The notes under the pieces: generated by a model
What the model was told of the DNA's origin: nothing
Databases searched by the model: none
Seen by the model: the letters and a program-made list of their open reading frames with translations, nothing else
Assembly: GCA_018369015.1 (NCBI GenBank)
Contig: JAGZDD010000073.1
Location: forward strand, 1-17,669
Length of the DNA: 17,669 nt
Direction: 5' to 3'
From: Clostridiales bacterium
Lineage (GTDB): Bacteria > Bacillota > Clostridia > Lachnospirales > Lachnospiraceae
Part shown: positions 7,106-13,932 of the stretch, piece by piece
How the letters are laid out: the number at the start of each line of letters is the position of its first letter
Position numbering within the stretch: position 1 is the first letter of the stretch
Program-made: the position numbers and the translations under genes

Positions 7106-7957
7106 TCAGACGGTTCCCGCAGATCCGGAAAGACGAATAATATTTTTTACATCCTCGGCCAGCGCATCGCTGGCATAACGGCTCAACTTCCACGAATGGC
7201 CCTGATGATCCATTGTTGTAAGTCCCTCCTCGTAGTGCTGCACATATTTATAACGGATTTCTGTTCCGAAATTTATTTTCGCAATCCCCAGTTTAATTGC
7301 ATCTCTTATGACATCTTCCTCCATACCTGTACAGCCATGAAGGACAAGGGGAATATCTGTAAATTTCCGGACAGCTTCAAGAACCTCCAGATGAATATCT
7401 GGTTTCCCATGATAATACCCGTGAGCATTTCCTATACCAATCGCCAGAGTATCCGGCCGGCAAAGCTCAAGAAAATAGCGGACCTCCTCCGGGTCTACAA
7501 TATTTTTATTTTCCATTGGGATACCGTTATCTAAACGCAGTAATTCTCCAATTTCAGCTTCCACCGGTACTCCAAAACATTTGGCCACCTTCAAAACCGC
7601 ATTTGTCATGGCCGCATTTTCCTCTACTGGCTGTGTTGAACCGTCAATCATCAAACTTGTAAAACCAAGGCGCAGGGCTTCCATACATATTTCAAAATTA
7701 TTTCCATGATCCAAATGAATCGATACAGGAACATCGACCTTATCCGCACACCAGCGGGCCACATTGACAAACCAGTCATTTCCGGAAAAAGCCCCGGTTG
7801 CCACATAATGGGCCAGGATCATCGGGCTACGCATTTCCTGGGCCGCTTTGCAGCATGCCCATATAATATCATAATTTCCCCCCTGTGTATTAATTGCAGG
7901 AACTGCAAACCCCTCTTTTGCCGCTCTTTTCATTAACTCAAGATTATTGACAAGCAA
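7106..7957 (-). CDS. Class II aldolase (GatY/KbaY/FBA type)
   Basis: A 283-residue zinc-dependent aldolase that would cleave a ketose phosphate, classically tagatose-1,6- or fructose-1,6-bisphosphate. Motifs are HLDHG (81-85; D83 catalytic Asp, H84 Zn ligand), MIDGS (103-107), EAEIG (133-137), GNAHGYYHGKPDI (176-188; H179 Zn ligand), LVLHGCTGM (204-212; H207 Zn ligand) and KINFGTEIR (227-235, phosphate loop like NVATE in GatY). The usual HGGSG/HGASG reads HGCTG here. The start is TTG (7957-7955), 9 nt after AGGAGG, giving MLVNNLEL as in the family. An ATG at 7965-7963 is out of frame, only 1 nt from the AGGAGG, and ends after 10 codons. It is between the permeases and the isomerase, so it is expected to act on the product made by the isomerase. 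The true substrate is open because no kinase is nearby. Confidence 0.9.
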   Translation of the reverse strand: MLVNNLELMKRAAKEGFAVPAINTQGGNYDIIWACCKAAQEMRSPMILAHYVATGAFSGNDWFVNVARWCADKVDVPVSIHLDHGNNFEICMEALRLGFTSLMIDGSTQPVEENAAMTNAVLKVAKCFGVPVEAEIGELLRLDNGIPMENKNIVDPEEVRYFLELCRPDTLAIGIGNAHGYYHGKPDIHLEVLEAVRKFTDIPLVLHGCTGMEEDVIRDAIKLGIAKINFGTEIRYKYVQHYEEGLTTMDHQGHSWKLSRYASDALAEDVKNIIRLSGSAGTV

Positions 7958-7989
7958 AATAACATGCCTCCTTTATACAAATACTAAAA

Positions 7990-8805
7990 TTATCCTTTGA
8001 CGGCCCCGGCGACAAGCCCTTTTATCATGTATTTCTGGAAGAAAAAGAACACAAAAATCATTGGAAGCGTTCCGAGTATAGACGCGGAATTAATAAGCTG
8101 CCAATCGCTGACTTCTCCCAGATAGGTCAGCTTCAAGCCTTGAGATAAAGTCCAAAGCTCATCGCTTCGTATTAATGTAATCGCATGGAGGTAATCATCC
8201 CAGGTCATTAAAAAGCTATAAACCCCCACAGCCAGCAGCCCGGGAACAACAAGCGGCATAATTACCCGGAACAATATTCGGAACCGTCCGCAGCCATCCA
8301 CTCTGGCGGCTTCTTCCAAGTCCAGAGGTATAGCATCAAAAAATGAAGCCATAAGAGTTACTGTAAAAGGCACCTGTGTCGCACTGATCGCTAGTACAAG
8401 CCCTACATGGGTATCTACAAGGCCGATTCTCTGTAAAATACCATACAGAGAAATCAGACGGCTGATCACCGGCATCATTTGTGCAAAAATAAAGGTGGAA
8501 ATAAGCCATTTGTTCCATTTAAAATGGTAACGGCTCAAGGCATAGCCAGCAAATGCGGAAACAAAGCAAATCAAAATCATAGCCAGCCCTGAAACGATCA
8601 GATTGTTTTTATAATAAATAAAAAATACGCCGTCCGTAAATAATGTCTGATAGCCCTCAAAGGAAACCGTATGAGGCCACAAAGTAGGTATTGCCTGATA
8701 GGATTCTGTGTTAATTTTCAAAGACGTCACAAGCATCCAGTAAACCGGAAAAAGTAAAAAGAGGAAAATTAACGTCAGTCCAATATATTTAAAAATTTTA
8801 GTCAT
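7990..8805 (-). CDS. Sugar ABC transporter permease, MalG type (CUT1)
   Basis: A 271-residue inner-membrane permease with six predicted helices. The first is at about 6-27, and the P-V-Y-W-M-L-V-T-S-L-K segment after it is typical of MalG/UgpE proteins. The EAA loop that docks the ATPase is seen as EEAARVDGCGRF (164-175) with IMPLVVPGL following. The frame stays open upstream to 8868, but the ATG at 8805 has GGAGG 6 nt before it and starts the family-like N-terminus; the longer version would overlap the upstream permease gene. It lies 16 nt downstream of that gene. It forms the translocation pore together with the MalF-type subunit. Confidence 0.93.
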   Translation of the reverse strand: MTKIFKYIGLTLIFLFLLFPVYWMLVTSLKINTESYQAIPTLWPHTVSFEGYQTLFTDGVFFIYYKNNLIVSGLAMILICFVSAFAGYALSRYHFKWNKWLISTFIFAQMMPVISRLISLYGILQRIGLVDTHVGLVLAISATQVPFTVTLMASFFDAIPLDLEEAARVDGCGRFRILFRVIMPLVVPGLLAVGVYSFLMTWDDYLHAITLIRSDELWTLSQGLKLTYLGEVSDWQLINSASILGTLPMIFVFFFFQKYMIKGLVAGAVKG

Positions 8806-8821
8806 TTTCTCCTCCAATTGT

Positions 8822-9763
8822 TCAGGTATTTTCTGTACGGAATACACGTTTAAAGACAAATACGACAATAATCATAATAAGAAGCCATACTGTCGTGACC
8901 GCTGCACCCGAACCATAATTATAATTAACAAATGCTTCATCATAGGACAGCACCGCTAACGTTGTTGTCGCCCCGGTGGGGCCTCCATTGGTCAGCGTTG
9001 CAAAAAGTGGATATTGCTTAAAATTTTCAATAATACACATTGACACTGAAACCGAAATGACGCTTTTCATATGAGGAATGACAATATGAAATAGCCTTGC
9101 TATGTAGCCGGCGCCATCAATTTTAGCCGCCTCAATAATATCATCCGGTACATTTTGCATGCCTGCCAGCAAAAGCAGGGCCATTAATGGAATTTGCTTC
9201 CACAGAGCCGCAATAATGACCGCCCACAATGCTGTCGATGGACTGCTTAACATACTTAACTGGCTCACCGCGCCTCCTGTAAATGCAGAAACAAGATATT
9301 GCAAAAGGCCGTAAGGATTTGCATAAATCCACGACCAAAGCAAACCGGCAATCACTGTTGGAACGACCCAAGGAATCATCATAAGACTCCGAAGCAGCCG
9401 CGCCCCGCGAATTTTGGTATTAAGCATCAGGGCAAGTGCAAGAGCAATAACAAAGGTCAGCGCAACCGTCGCTAATACAAAAACCAAGGTTATCCCTATG
9501 GCTGACTGCAGGCGTCCGGAATCCCACAGTCTTATATAATTTCCAAAATTATTCCATTCTCCAGGGCGGTGCTGTGTTAAATTTGCCAGTTTATAGTCTT
9601 GAAAGCTCATAATTACAGAGTCAATTATCGGAATAATAATAAATACAACACACAAAATAATTGCCGGCAGCAGCAAAAGCAGACAAAATAACCGATCTTT
9701 CAAGCGTTCGCTGCCAAAAGGACGCTTTCGTCCGCCCCTCTTTGCAATTTCGGCATTTCCCAT
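8822..9763 (-). CDS. Sugar ABC transporter permease, MalF/UgpA type (CUT1)
   Basis: A 313-residue permease with a basic cytoplasmic N-terminus (about 1-24), a first helix at about 26-48 (LLLLLPAIILCVVF) and five more helices. The EAA loop reads IEAAKIDGAGYIARLFHIVIP (209-229 region), the ATPase docking site. TNGGPTGATTTL (258-269) near the C-terminus is a usual feature of UgpA/MalF-like proteins. It starts 64 nt after the binding-protein gene, with a stem-loop between. No ATP-binding subunit is present anywhere in the window, so the transporter would need a shared MsmK/UgpC-like ATPase from another locus. Confidence 0.93.
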   Translation of the reverse strand: MGNAEIAKRGGRKRPFGSERLKDRLFCLLLLLPAIILCVVFIIIPIIDSVIMSFQDYKLANLTQHRPGEWNNFGNYIRLWDSGRLQSAIGITLVFVLATVALTFVIALALALMLNTKIRGARLLRSLMMIPWVVPTVIAGLLWSWIYANPYGLLQYLVSAFTGGAVSQLSMLSSPSTALWAVIIAALWKQIPLMALLLLAGMQNVPDDIIEAAKIDGAGYIARLFHIVIPHMKSVISVSVSMCIIENFKQYPLFATLTNGGPTGATTTLAVLSYDEAFVNYNYGSGAAVTTVWLLIMIIVVFVFKRVFRTENT

Positions 9764-9790
9764 AATCCTTTCCCCCTACTTACATTTTTC

Positions 9791-9821
9791 CCAGCGACCG
9801 GAATAATTCCACAAACGCTGG
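9791..9821 (-). other. Stem-loop between binding protein and permease genes
   Basis: CCAGCG (9791-9796) and CGCTGG (9816-9821) form a 6-bp stem, and GGAATAATTCC (9800-9810) is a palindrome within the loop. No U-run follows on the minus strand, so it is more likely a transcript-stabilising or partial-termination element that raises binding-protein over permease expression, as between malE and malF. That role is inferred. Confidence 0.5.
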
Positions 9822-9827
9822 ATATGT

Positions 9828-11195
9828 CTACTGATTTATATAATATTCTGCTTCGGCCACATAGCTGTTAATAGCATCCTCCGGGCTTATATCATTCTGA
9901 ATATAGTTAAGAACCATGCTGGCCAGCTCCGTCTGGACGCTTGTAATCGCCGCAATCTGGTGCTGGGAAATAACATTATCAATTTGAGCTGACGCACCAT
10001 CCAAAATCGGAGACATTTTACAGTTTTCCATACCTTCATGGGCAACAAAGGCCACACCAATGTTATTCAAATAGTCTTCCATTGTTGAAGTCTGAGTACA
10101 GTATTGGAGAAACAGGTCTACTGCCTCTTTTTGCGCATCGGATAATCCAGCTCCGATTAAAAAACAGTGGGATTCCACCAAGGACGCACCCTTGCCGTTT
10201 GTTCCCATAGTTACCGGCAGAGGAGCGGTTACTGTAAAGTCTGCCGTATTATCAGCAACCTCTGCAATCTGTGCATAGCCCCAGGATTGATCGACATACA
10301 TAATGACGTTCCCTGCGCCAAAGGAGGCTCTGTAATCTTTAAGCTTAAGATTTTCCTGAGTATATCCATTACTAACGAGATACTTATAAAAATCCAAAGT
10401 TTCACTCATAGCTGTTTTATTTGTTCCCGAGGATAAATCTGCCAATGTTCCATCATCATTAATTAAAGTGCCTCCAAAAGCATTATAAATCGCATTTATG
10501 TTAGAACCTGTGGCGGAAACTTCCGAGGTTGCCAGGCCGAAAATAGTTGTTACATTCGTATCGTCCTTATAAAAATCCCCCAATGTTTCAATCCATTCCT
10601 TCAAGCCGTCCAAGGTAGTCGGAAAATCCGACATGGATAGTCCAGCTGCCTCCACAAGCTGCTTATTCACGAAAATCAGCGATGGGCTGTAATAATGCGG
10701 AACCGCATAAACCTCACCATTATATTCCATTTGCTTTAACACATAATCATAATAGCCGCTATAAAAATCTTGATCCAATACATCCTTTGGACATTGAATA
10801 AATCCGCCGTCTGCCAGCGCCGGAACCCAGTTCACTTCTCCATAAATAAGGTCTACGGATAATCCAGAGGCCAGGTCATTGGTAAATGTTTGTATCATGC
10901 TATTATAATCTACCGTAATTGTTTCAATATCAATCCAACTGTTTTCTTTCTCAAATGTGTCAATCATTGATTTCCACCAATCCGCTTTTGCGGTTTCCGA
11001 AAGGGCATAATTATAAAATCTCAGCGTTACATTTTCATGGGTGCCGGAAGCTGAATCTGTCTTACTTTCTGCCACAGAGCTTTCGTCTTTATTTGCAGTT
11101 TTACTTTCCGTATTTTCCCCCGTACCTGACCCGCCGCATGCTGCCAAACTAATTGCTAATGCTCCTGTAAGAACCATTGATAAGGCTTTTTTCAT
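9828..11195 (-). CDS. Sugar ABC transporter substrate-binding lipoprotein
   Basis: A 455-residue extracytoplasmic solute-binding protein (MalE/UgpB-like, SBP_bac_1 type). The signal peptide MKKALSMVLTGALAISLAAC ends in a lipobox, with C20 as the lipidated Cys after cleavage. A Ser/Thr/Glu-rich linker (about 21-53) precedes the globular domain that starts at VTLRFYNYA. The segment DLASGLSVDLIYGEVNWVP and the later aromatic residues fit the family's sugar cleft, but the ligand cannot be read from the sequence. The ribosome binding site is AGGAGG, 8 nt before the ATG. It is the first structural gene of the operon, behind a 5' leader of about 140 nt with repressor sites. Together with the two permeases it should recognise and import the sugar later handled by the aldolase and isomerase. 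Confidence 0.93.
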   Translation of the reverse strand: MKKALSMVLTGALAISLAACGGSGTGENTESKTANKDESSVAESKTDSASGTHENVTLRFYNYALSETAKADWWKSMIDTFEKENSWIDIETITVDYNSMIQTFTNDLASGLSVDLIYGEVNWVPALADGGFIQCPKDVLDQDFYSGYYDYVLKQMEYNGEVYAVPHYYSPSLIFVNKQLVEAAGLSMSDFPTTLDGLKEWIETLGDFYKDDTNVTTIFGLATSEVSATGSNINAIYNAFGGTLINDDGTLADLSSGTNKTAMSETLDFYKYLVSNGYTQENLKLKDYRASFGAGNVIMYVDQSWGYAQIAEVADNTADFTVTAPLPVTMGTNGKGASLVESHCFLIGAGLSDAQKEAVDLFLQYCTQTSTMEDYLNNIGVAFVAHEGMENCKMSPILDGASAQIDNVISQHQIAAITSVQTELASMVLNYIQNDISPEDAINSYVAEAEYYINQ

Positions 11196-11242
11196 ATAAC
11201 ACTCCTCCTAATTAAAATGAATTTCCTTATGTCATATACCTT

Positions 11243-11264
11243 TATATACACACGAGTGTATATA
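11243..11264. promoter_or_regulatory. LacI-type operator O1
   Basis: A near-palindrome with core ACACACGAGTGT and flanks TATAT/ATATA, centred on CG at 11253-11254. Only one symmetric base pair on each side of the central CG breaks the palindrome. LacI-family repressors insert a hinge-helix Leu at such a central CG. It lies about 82 bp downstream of the predicted transcription start. Confidence 0.7.
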
Positions 11265-11266
11265 AA

Positions 11267-11284
11267 GGTACACTCGTGTGTATA
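11267..11284. promoter_or_regulatory. LacI-type operator O2
   Basis: TACACTCGTGTGTA, centred on CG at 11275-11276. It is the O1 core in inverse orientation, 22 bp away (about two helical turns), so repressors on both could sit on the same face of the DNA. Confidence 0.7.
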
Positions 11285-11310
11285 TCATTTAAAAAATATA
11301 ACACAAGCTT

Positions 11311-11330
11311 TATAAACTCGTGTGTATATC
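11311..11330. promoter_or_regulatory. LacI-type operator O3
   Basis: ACTCGTGTGTATATC (11316-11330) is an exact 15-bp direct repeat of 11272-11286. Its CG centre (11319-11320) is 44 bp from O2. The left half is weaker (AAAC instead of ACAC). It lies just downstream of the predicted start site (about +6 to +25), where bound repressor would block initiation or early elongation. Confidence 0.65.
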
Positions 11331-11342
11331 TCTTATGGTTTT

Positions 11343-11371
11343 ATAATACTCTGCCTTGACAAATAAGTCAA
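11343..11371 (-). promoter_or_regulatory. Sigma-A promoter of the sugar operon
   Basis: On the minus strand, -35 TTGACT (complement of 11366-11371) and -10 TATTAT (complement of 11343-11348) have a 17-bp spacer. The start would be near 11336, giving a leader of about 140 nt before the binding-protein ATG. The -35 is part of the small palindrome TTGAC-N6-GTCAA (11356-11371). Confidence 0.75.
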
Positions 11372-11473
11372 TCCTCAGATTTATTTTTGTCAATTGCGAT
11401 AAATCCCCTGTATAAAATTATCTATTTTTAACAATAAATCCTGCTGTTTAATCCCTTCAGGGCATTTTTATCC

Positions 11474-12505
11474 TTATCCGTCAATTCCCTCTGTACTCTG
11501 CCTTAAAATAATTTTTGTCGAAACACTGACAGGACGGGGAACTCTCCCGTTTTTTATCATACTTTCAAGCATTTCCATTGCAATGCGGGCAATCTCTGGT
11601 CTCTGAATTTCCACACTGGTCAGCCGCGGCTTCACATATTGGCCAAGGCTTGAATTATCAAAACCAATGACAGCAATGTCCTCTGGAATCGCTTTCCCCA
11701 TATCCTGGGCGGCCTGCATGGCAATGCAGGCAACCTTATCATTTCTTCCAAGAATAGCGTCCACCGGATGCCCTCCGCTAATATATTTTTGAACCTCTGC
11801 CCTCAGGCTTTCAGCACAATCACACCCTGTGATAACCTGCTGTGCCGGATGAAGGCATAATCCGCTTTCTTCCATTTGATGAATAAATCCCCGGTAACGC
11901 AGATCATTCATATCACTAAAGTGGCCTCTGGCACTAAAACGGTCTATATAAATAATATTATTCCGTCCTATATGTTCAAAATATTTAACACATTCACGGG
12001 CACCGTCATAAAGGCCATTATTTACAATCCCTGCCCCCTGAATCTGAGAGTAATCCCTGTTTCCAAGCAAAACAACCGGAAGCCTTGCCTCAATAAGCAT
12101 TGTTATAAAATTCATAGGAAAACTAATAGAACTTATAATGACCCCGTCATAACACCGGCCAATAATCTCGCGCACAAATGCTTCTGTATTTCGGTTTGAG
12201 CACAAAGAAACCATATAACCCATATCATAAGCATATTTATCCAGCTCGCTGATTAAAAGACTAAAGTGCTCAGTCACGATCTGATCCGCTATAAAAATGA
12301 TATGATTACTTTTTTTCCCTTTAAGTGTCCGGGCGACATTATTTGGTTTATAATTTAATTTCTTTACTGCCTCCAGCACACGCTTACGCTTTTCTGCATT
12401 AACATAACGGTTATTATTAATGACATATGATACAACCGTTTCACTGACCCCCGCCAGCTTTGCCACATCTTTTCGCGTTACGGGCCTGAACTTAGATTCT
12501 TCCAT
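11474..12505 (-). CDS. LacI/GalR-family transcriptional repressor
   Basis: A 343-residue regulator. An N-terminal LacI HTH (about 10-55) reads TRKDVAKLAGVSETVVSYVI and is followed by the hinge helix NNVARTLKGKK (55-65), with L61 at the position that enters a central CG step. A periplasmic-binding-protein-like effector domain follows (about 66-335), with typical AVIGFDNSSLGQYVKPRLTSVE segments. The recognition helix has E22, T23 and Y27 where E. coli LacI has Y17, Q18 and R22. It lies 278 nt upstream of the binding-protein gene in the same direction and has its own promoter. The three CG-centred sites in front of that operon are the likely targets. The effector is probably the transported sugar or a pathway intermediate (inferred). 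Confidence 0.95.
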   Translation of the reverse strand: MEESKFRPVTRKDVAKLAGVSETVVSYVINNNRYVNAEKRKRVLEAVKKLNYKPNNVARTLKGKKSNHIIFIADQIVTEHFSLLISELDKYAYDMGYMVSLCSNRNTEAFVREIIGRCYDGVIISSISFPMNFITMLIEARLPVVLLGNRDYSQIQGAGIVNNGLYDGARECVKYFEHIGRNNIIYIDRFSARGHFSDMNDLRYRGFIHQMEESGLCLHPAQQVITGCDCAESLRAEVQKYISGGHPVDAILGRNDKVACIAMQAAQDMGKAIPEDIAVIGFDNSSLGQYVKPRLTSVEIQRPEIARIAMEMLESMIKNGRVPRPVSVSTKIILRQSTEGIDG

Positions 12506-12540
12506 AGTTTTCCCACTTTCCTTTGATAATAGCTAATTTC

Positions 12541-12570
12541 ATTATAGTGAAAATTGAATGTCTATGTCAA
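12541..12570 (-). promoter_or_regulatory. Sigma-A promoter of the lacI-type gene
   Basis: On the minus strand TTGACA (complement of 12565-12570) and TATAAT (complement of 12541-12546), both perfect consensus, are separated by 18 bp. The start would be near 12534, about 29 nt before the ATG. No copy of the TATACAC-type operator is seen here, so strong autoregulation is not evident. Confidence 0.85.
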
Positions 12571-12598
12571 TCCCATGAAACGTGTTTTTCCCCCCCTC

Positions 12599-12627
12599 TT
12601 GACATCAGAGTGTTTTAAGTGTATAGT
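12599..12627 (+). promoter_or_regulatory. Sigma-A promoter of the gntR-ABC operon
   Basis: TTGACA (12599-12604), a 17-bp spacer and TATAGT (12622-12627). It faces away from the lacI promoter, whose -35 lies 28 bp to the left. Confidence 0.85.
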
Positions 12628-12652
12628 GTATATATATAAACATCACACTATA
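12622..12652. promoter_or_regulatory. Probable YtrA-type operator
   Basis: Inverted repeat TATAGTGT (12622-12629) and ACACTATA (12645-12652) with 15 bp between. It covers the -10 box and touches the ribosome binding site AAGGAGGT (12652-12659). The position is as expected for autorepression by the GntR protein encoded next. Confidence 0.65.
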
Positions 12653-12666
12653 AGGAGGTCAAAGCA

Positions 12667-13041
12667 TTGAAAATTCTTATATCCAATACTTCGGACAGCC
12701 CTCTTTATCAGCAGATTAAAGAACAGATTATTGACGGTATTTTAAGGGGCGACTTAACTGAAGGGGAAGCCCTTCCATCAATCCGGGCATTTGCCAATGA
12801 CCTGAAGGTTAGTGTTCTGACAATCCGTCGGGTCTACGACGAGCTTGAAAAGGAAGGCTTTGTTACAAGCCAGGTTGGGATCGGAACCTTTGTTTCTGCA
12901 GGAAATGCGGAGCTTCTTAGAGATTCCCGCCGCCGTCTTGTCGAACAGAAAATGCAGGATATGATCATCACCGCAAAGTCTCTGGGAATTACAAAGAAGG
13001 AGCTAACCGCAATGATGGATATTTTATTTGAGGAGGTATGA
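12667..13041 (+). CDS. GntR-family repressor, YtrA subfamily
   Basis: A 124-residue regulator. It has an N-terminal winged HTH (about 10-78) with PLYQQIKEQI, LPSIRAFANDLKVSVLTIRR (36-55) and the wing GIGTFV (71-76), then a short helical tail (about 80-124) rather than a large ligand domain. This short tail is characteristic of YtrA-type proteins, which repress adjacent ABC transporter genes, often those induced by cell-wall-active compounds. The start is TTG (12667-12669), 7 nt after a full AAGGAGGT. It is the first gene of a four-gene operon and ends 6 nt before the ATPase gene. An inverted repeat over its promoter suggests autoregulation. Confidence 0.93.
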   Translation: MKILISNTSDSPLYQQIKEQIIDGILRGDLTEGEALPSIRAFANDLKVSVLTIRRVYDELEKEGFVTSQVGIGTFVSAGNAELLRDSRRRLVEQKMQDMIITAKSLGITKKELTAMMDILFEEV

Positions 13042-13047
13042 CTGACC

Positions 13048-13899
13048 ATGGAAAATATTTTAGAGGTTTCAAACCTTAATAAAGCCTATTCCCGTTTTTC
13101 CCTGAACAATCTTTCATTTTCACTGCCCGAAGGCTGTATTACAGGGCTTATTGGCGTCAATGGGGCCGGAAAAACAACGACGATTAAGACGCTTCTTGGA
13201 TTGAGCACAAAAGACGCCGGAAGTGTACGCTTTTTTGGCATGAATATGGATACACATGCTTCGCAGATCAAGCAGAGGCTAGGTATTGTTTTTGATGACG
13301 GATGTTTTTATGAAGATCTTTCTCTCATTGAAATGAAAAATATCATTGCCCCTGCTTATAAAAACTGGAGCGATAAAGATTTTAACGCATATATGAAGCG
13401 TTTTGCCCTCCCTAAAGATCAGAAAATCCACTCCCTATCCAAGGGTATGCGCATGAAATATGCGCTGGCGCTCGCCCTTTCCCATAAGGCCGAACTGTTA
13501 ATCATGGACGAGCCCACAAGCGGGCTTGACCCGCTCATACGCAGCCAGCTTTTAAACATTTTGCAGGATTTCATGGCCAAAGGCGGAAAAGGCGTATTTT
13601 TTTCCACACATATTACATCCGATCTGGATAAAATCGCTGATATGCTTATAATGATTGACCACGGCCAAATCATCCTTCAGGAAGATAAGGACACGCTCTT
13701 AGATACTTACCGGATTGTAAAAGCCGGCCTGAAAACCCTTTCTCCATCCGTTCGACCGCTGCTCATTAACATTACGGAAAACAGTTACGGTTTCACAGCC
13801 ATCACTAAGGAGGCCGCAGCCGTCCGGAAAATGGTTCCGGATGCTTTATTGGAACGGCCGTCTATTGAAGATATTATGCTTTGCCATATCAGTCATTAA
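13048..13899 (+). CDS. ABC transporter ATP-binding protein, YtrB-like
   Basis: A 283-residue ATPase. Walker A is GVNGAGKTT (36-44), the signature is LSKGMRMK (130-137), Walker B is LLIMDEPTSGLD (150-161; D154, E155) and the switch His is H188 in STHITSD. The usual Q-loop Gln is replaced by the FDDG segment (82-85), which I recall as common in YtrB/BcrA-like proteins. The last 70 residues extend past the nucleotide-binding domain, as in drug/bacitracin-type exporters. AGGAGG (13031-13036) overlaps the GntR 3' end. It should power the ABC-2 permease encoded next. The substrate is unknown; export or cell-envelope stress is a reasonable guess for this family. Confidence 0.94.
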   Translation: MENILEVSNLNKAYSRFSLNNLSFSLPEGCITGLIGVNGAGKTTTIKTLLGLSTKDAGSVRFFGMNMDTHASQIKQRLGIVFDDGCFYEDLSLIEMKNIIAPAYKNWSDKDFNAYMKRFALPKDQKIHSLSKGMRMKYALALALSHKAELLIMDEPTSGLDPLIRSQLLNILQDFMAKGGKGVFFSTHITSDLDKIADMLIMIDHGQIILQEDKDTLLDTYRIVKAGLKTLSPSVRPLLINITENSYGFTAITKEAAAVRKMVPDALLERPSIEDIMLCHISH

Positions 13900-13932
13900 C
13901 ATATACTACGGGAGTTTTGGAGGTAAATATTT

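Larger units (their letters stand above)
11237..11285 (-). repeat. Two overlapping, mutually exclusive inverted repeats in the operon leader
   Basis: TACCTTTATATACAC (11237-11251) pairs perfectly with GTGTATATAAAGGTA (11256-11270), a 15-bp stem with a 4-nt loop. ATATACACACGAGTGTA (11244-11260) pairs perfectly with TACACTCGTGTGTATAT (11269-11285), a 17-bp stem with an 8-nt loop. The two stems share bases 11244-11260 and 11269-11270, so one RNA cannot form both. In DNA they reflect two CG-centred operators in opposite orientation. Confidence 0.75.

Noticed and set aside
8806..8868. N-terminal extension of the MalG-type permease
   Set aside because: It would overlap the upstream permease gene, while GGAGG and the family-like N-terminus point to 8805.
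11401..11473. Terminator between the lacI-type gene and the sugar operon
   Set aside because: The only repeat (CCCTGAAGGG) has a 2-nt loop and no U-run in the right place; read-through from the regulator gene cannot be excluded.
12571..12590. Catabolite-repression (cre) site near ATGAAACGTGTTTTTC
   Set aside because: The spacing around the central CG does not fit the TGWAARCGYTWNCW pattern (one base short on the left side).
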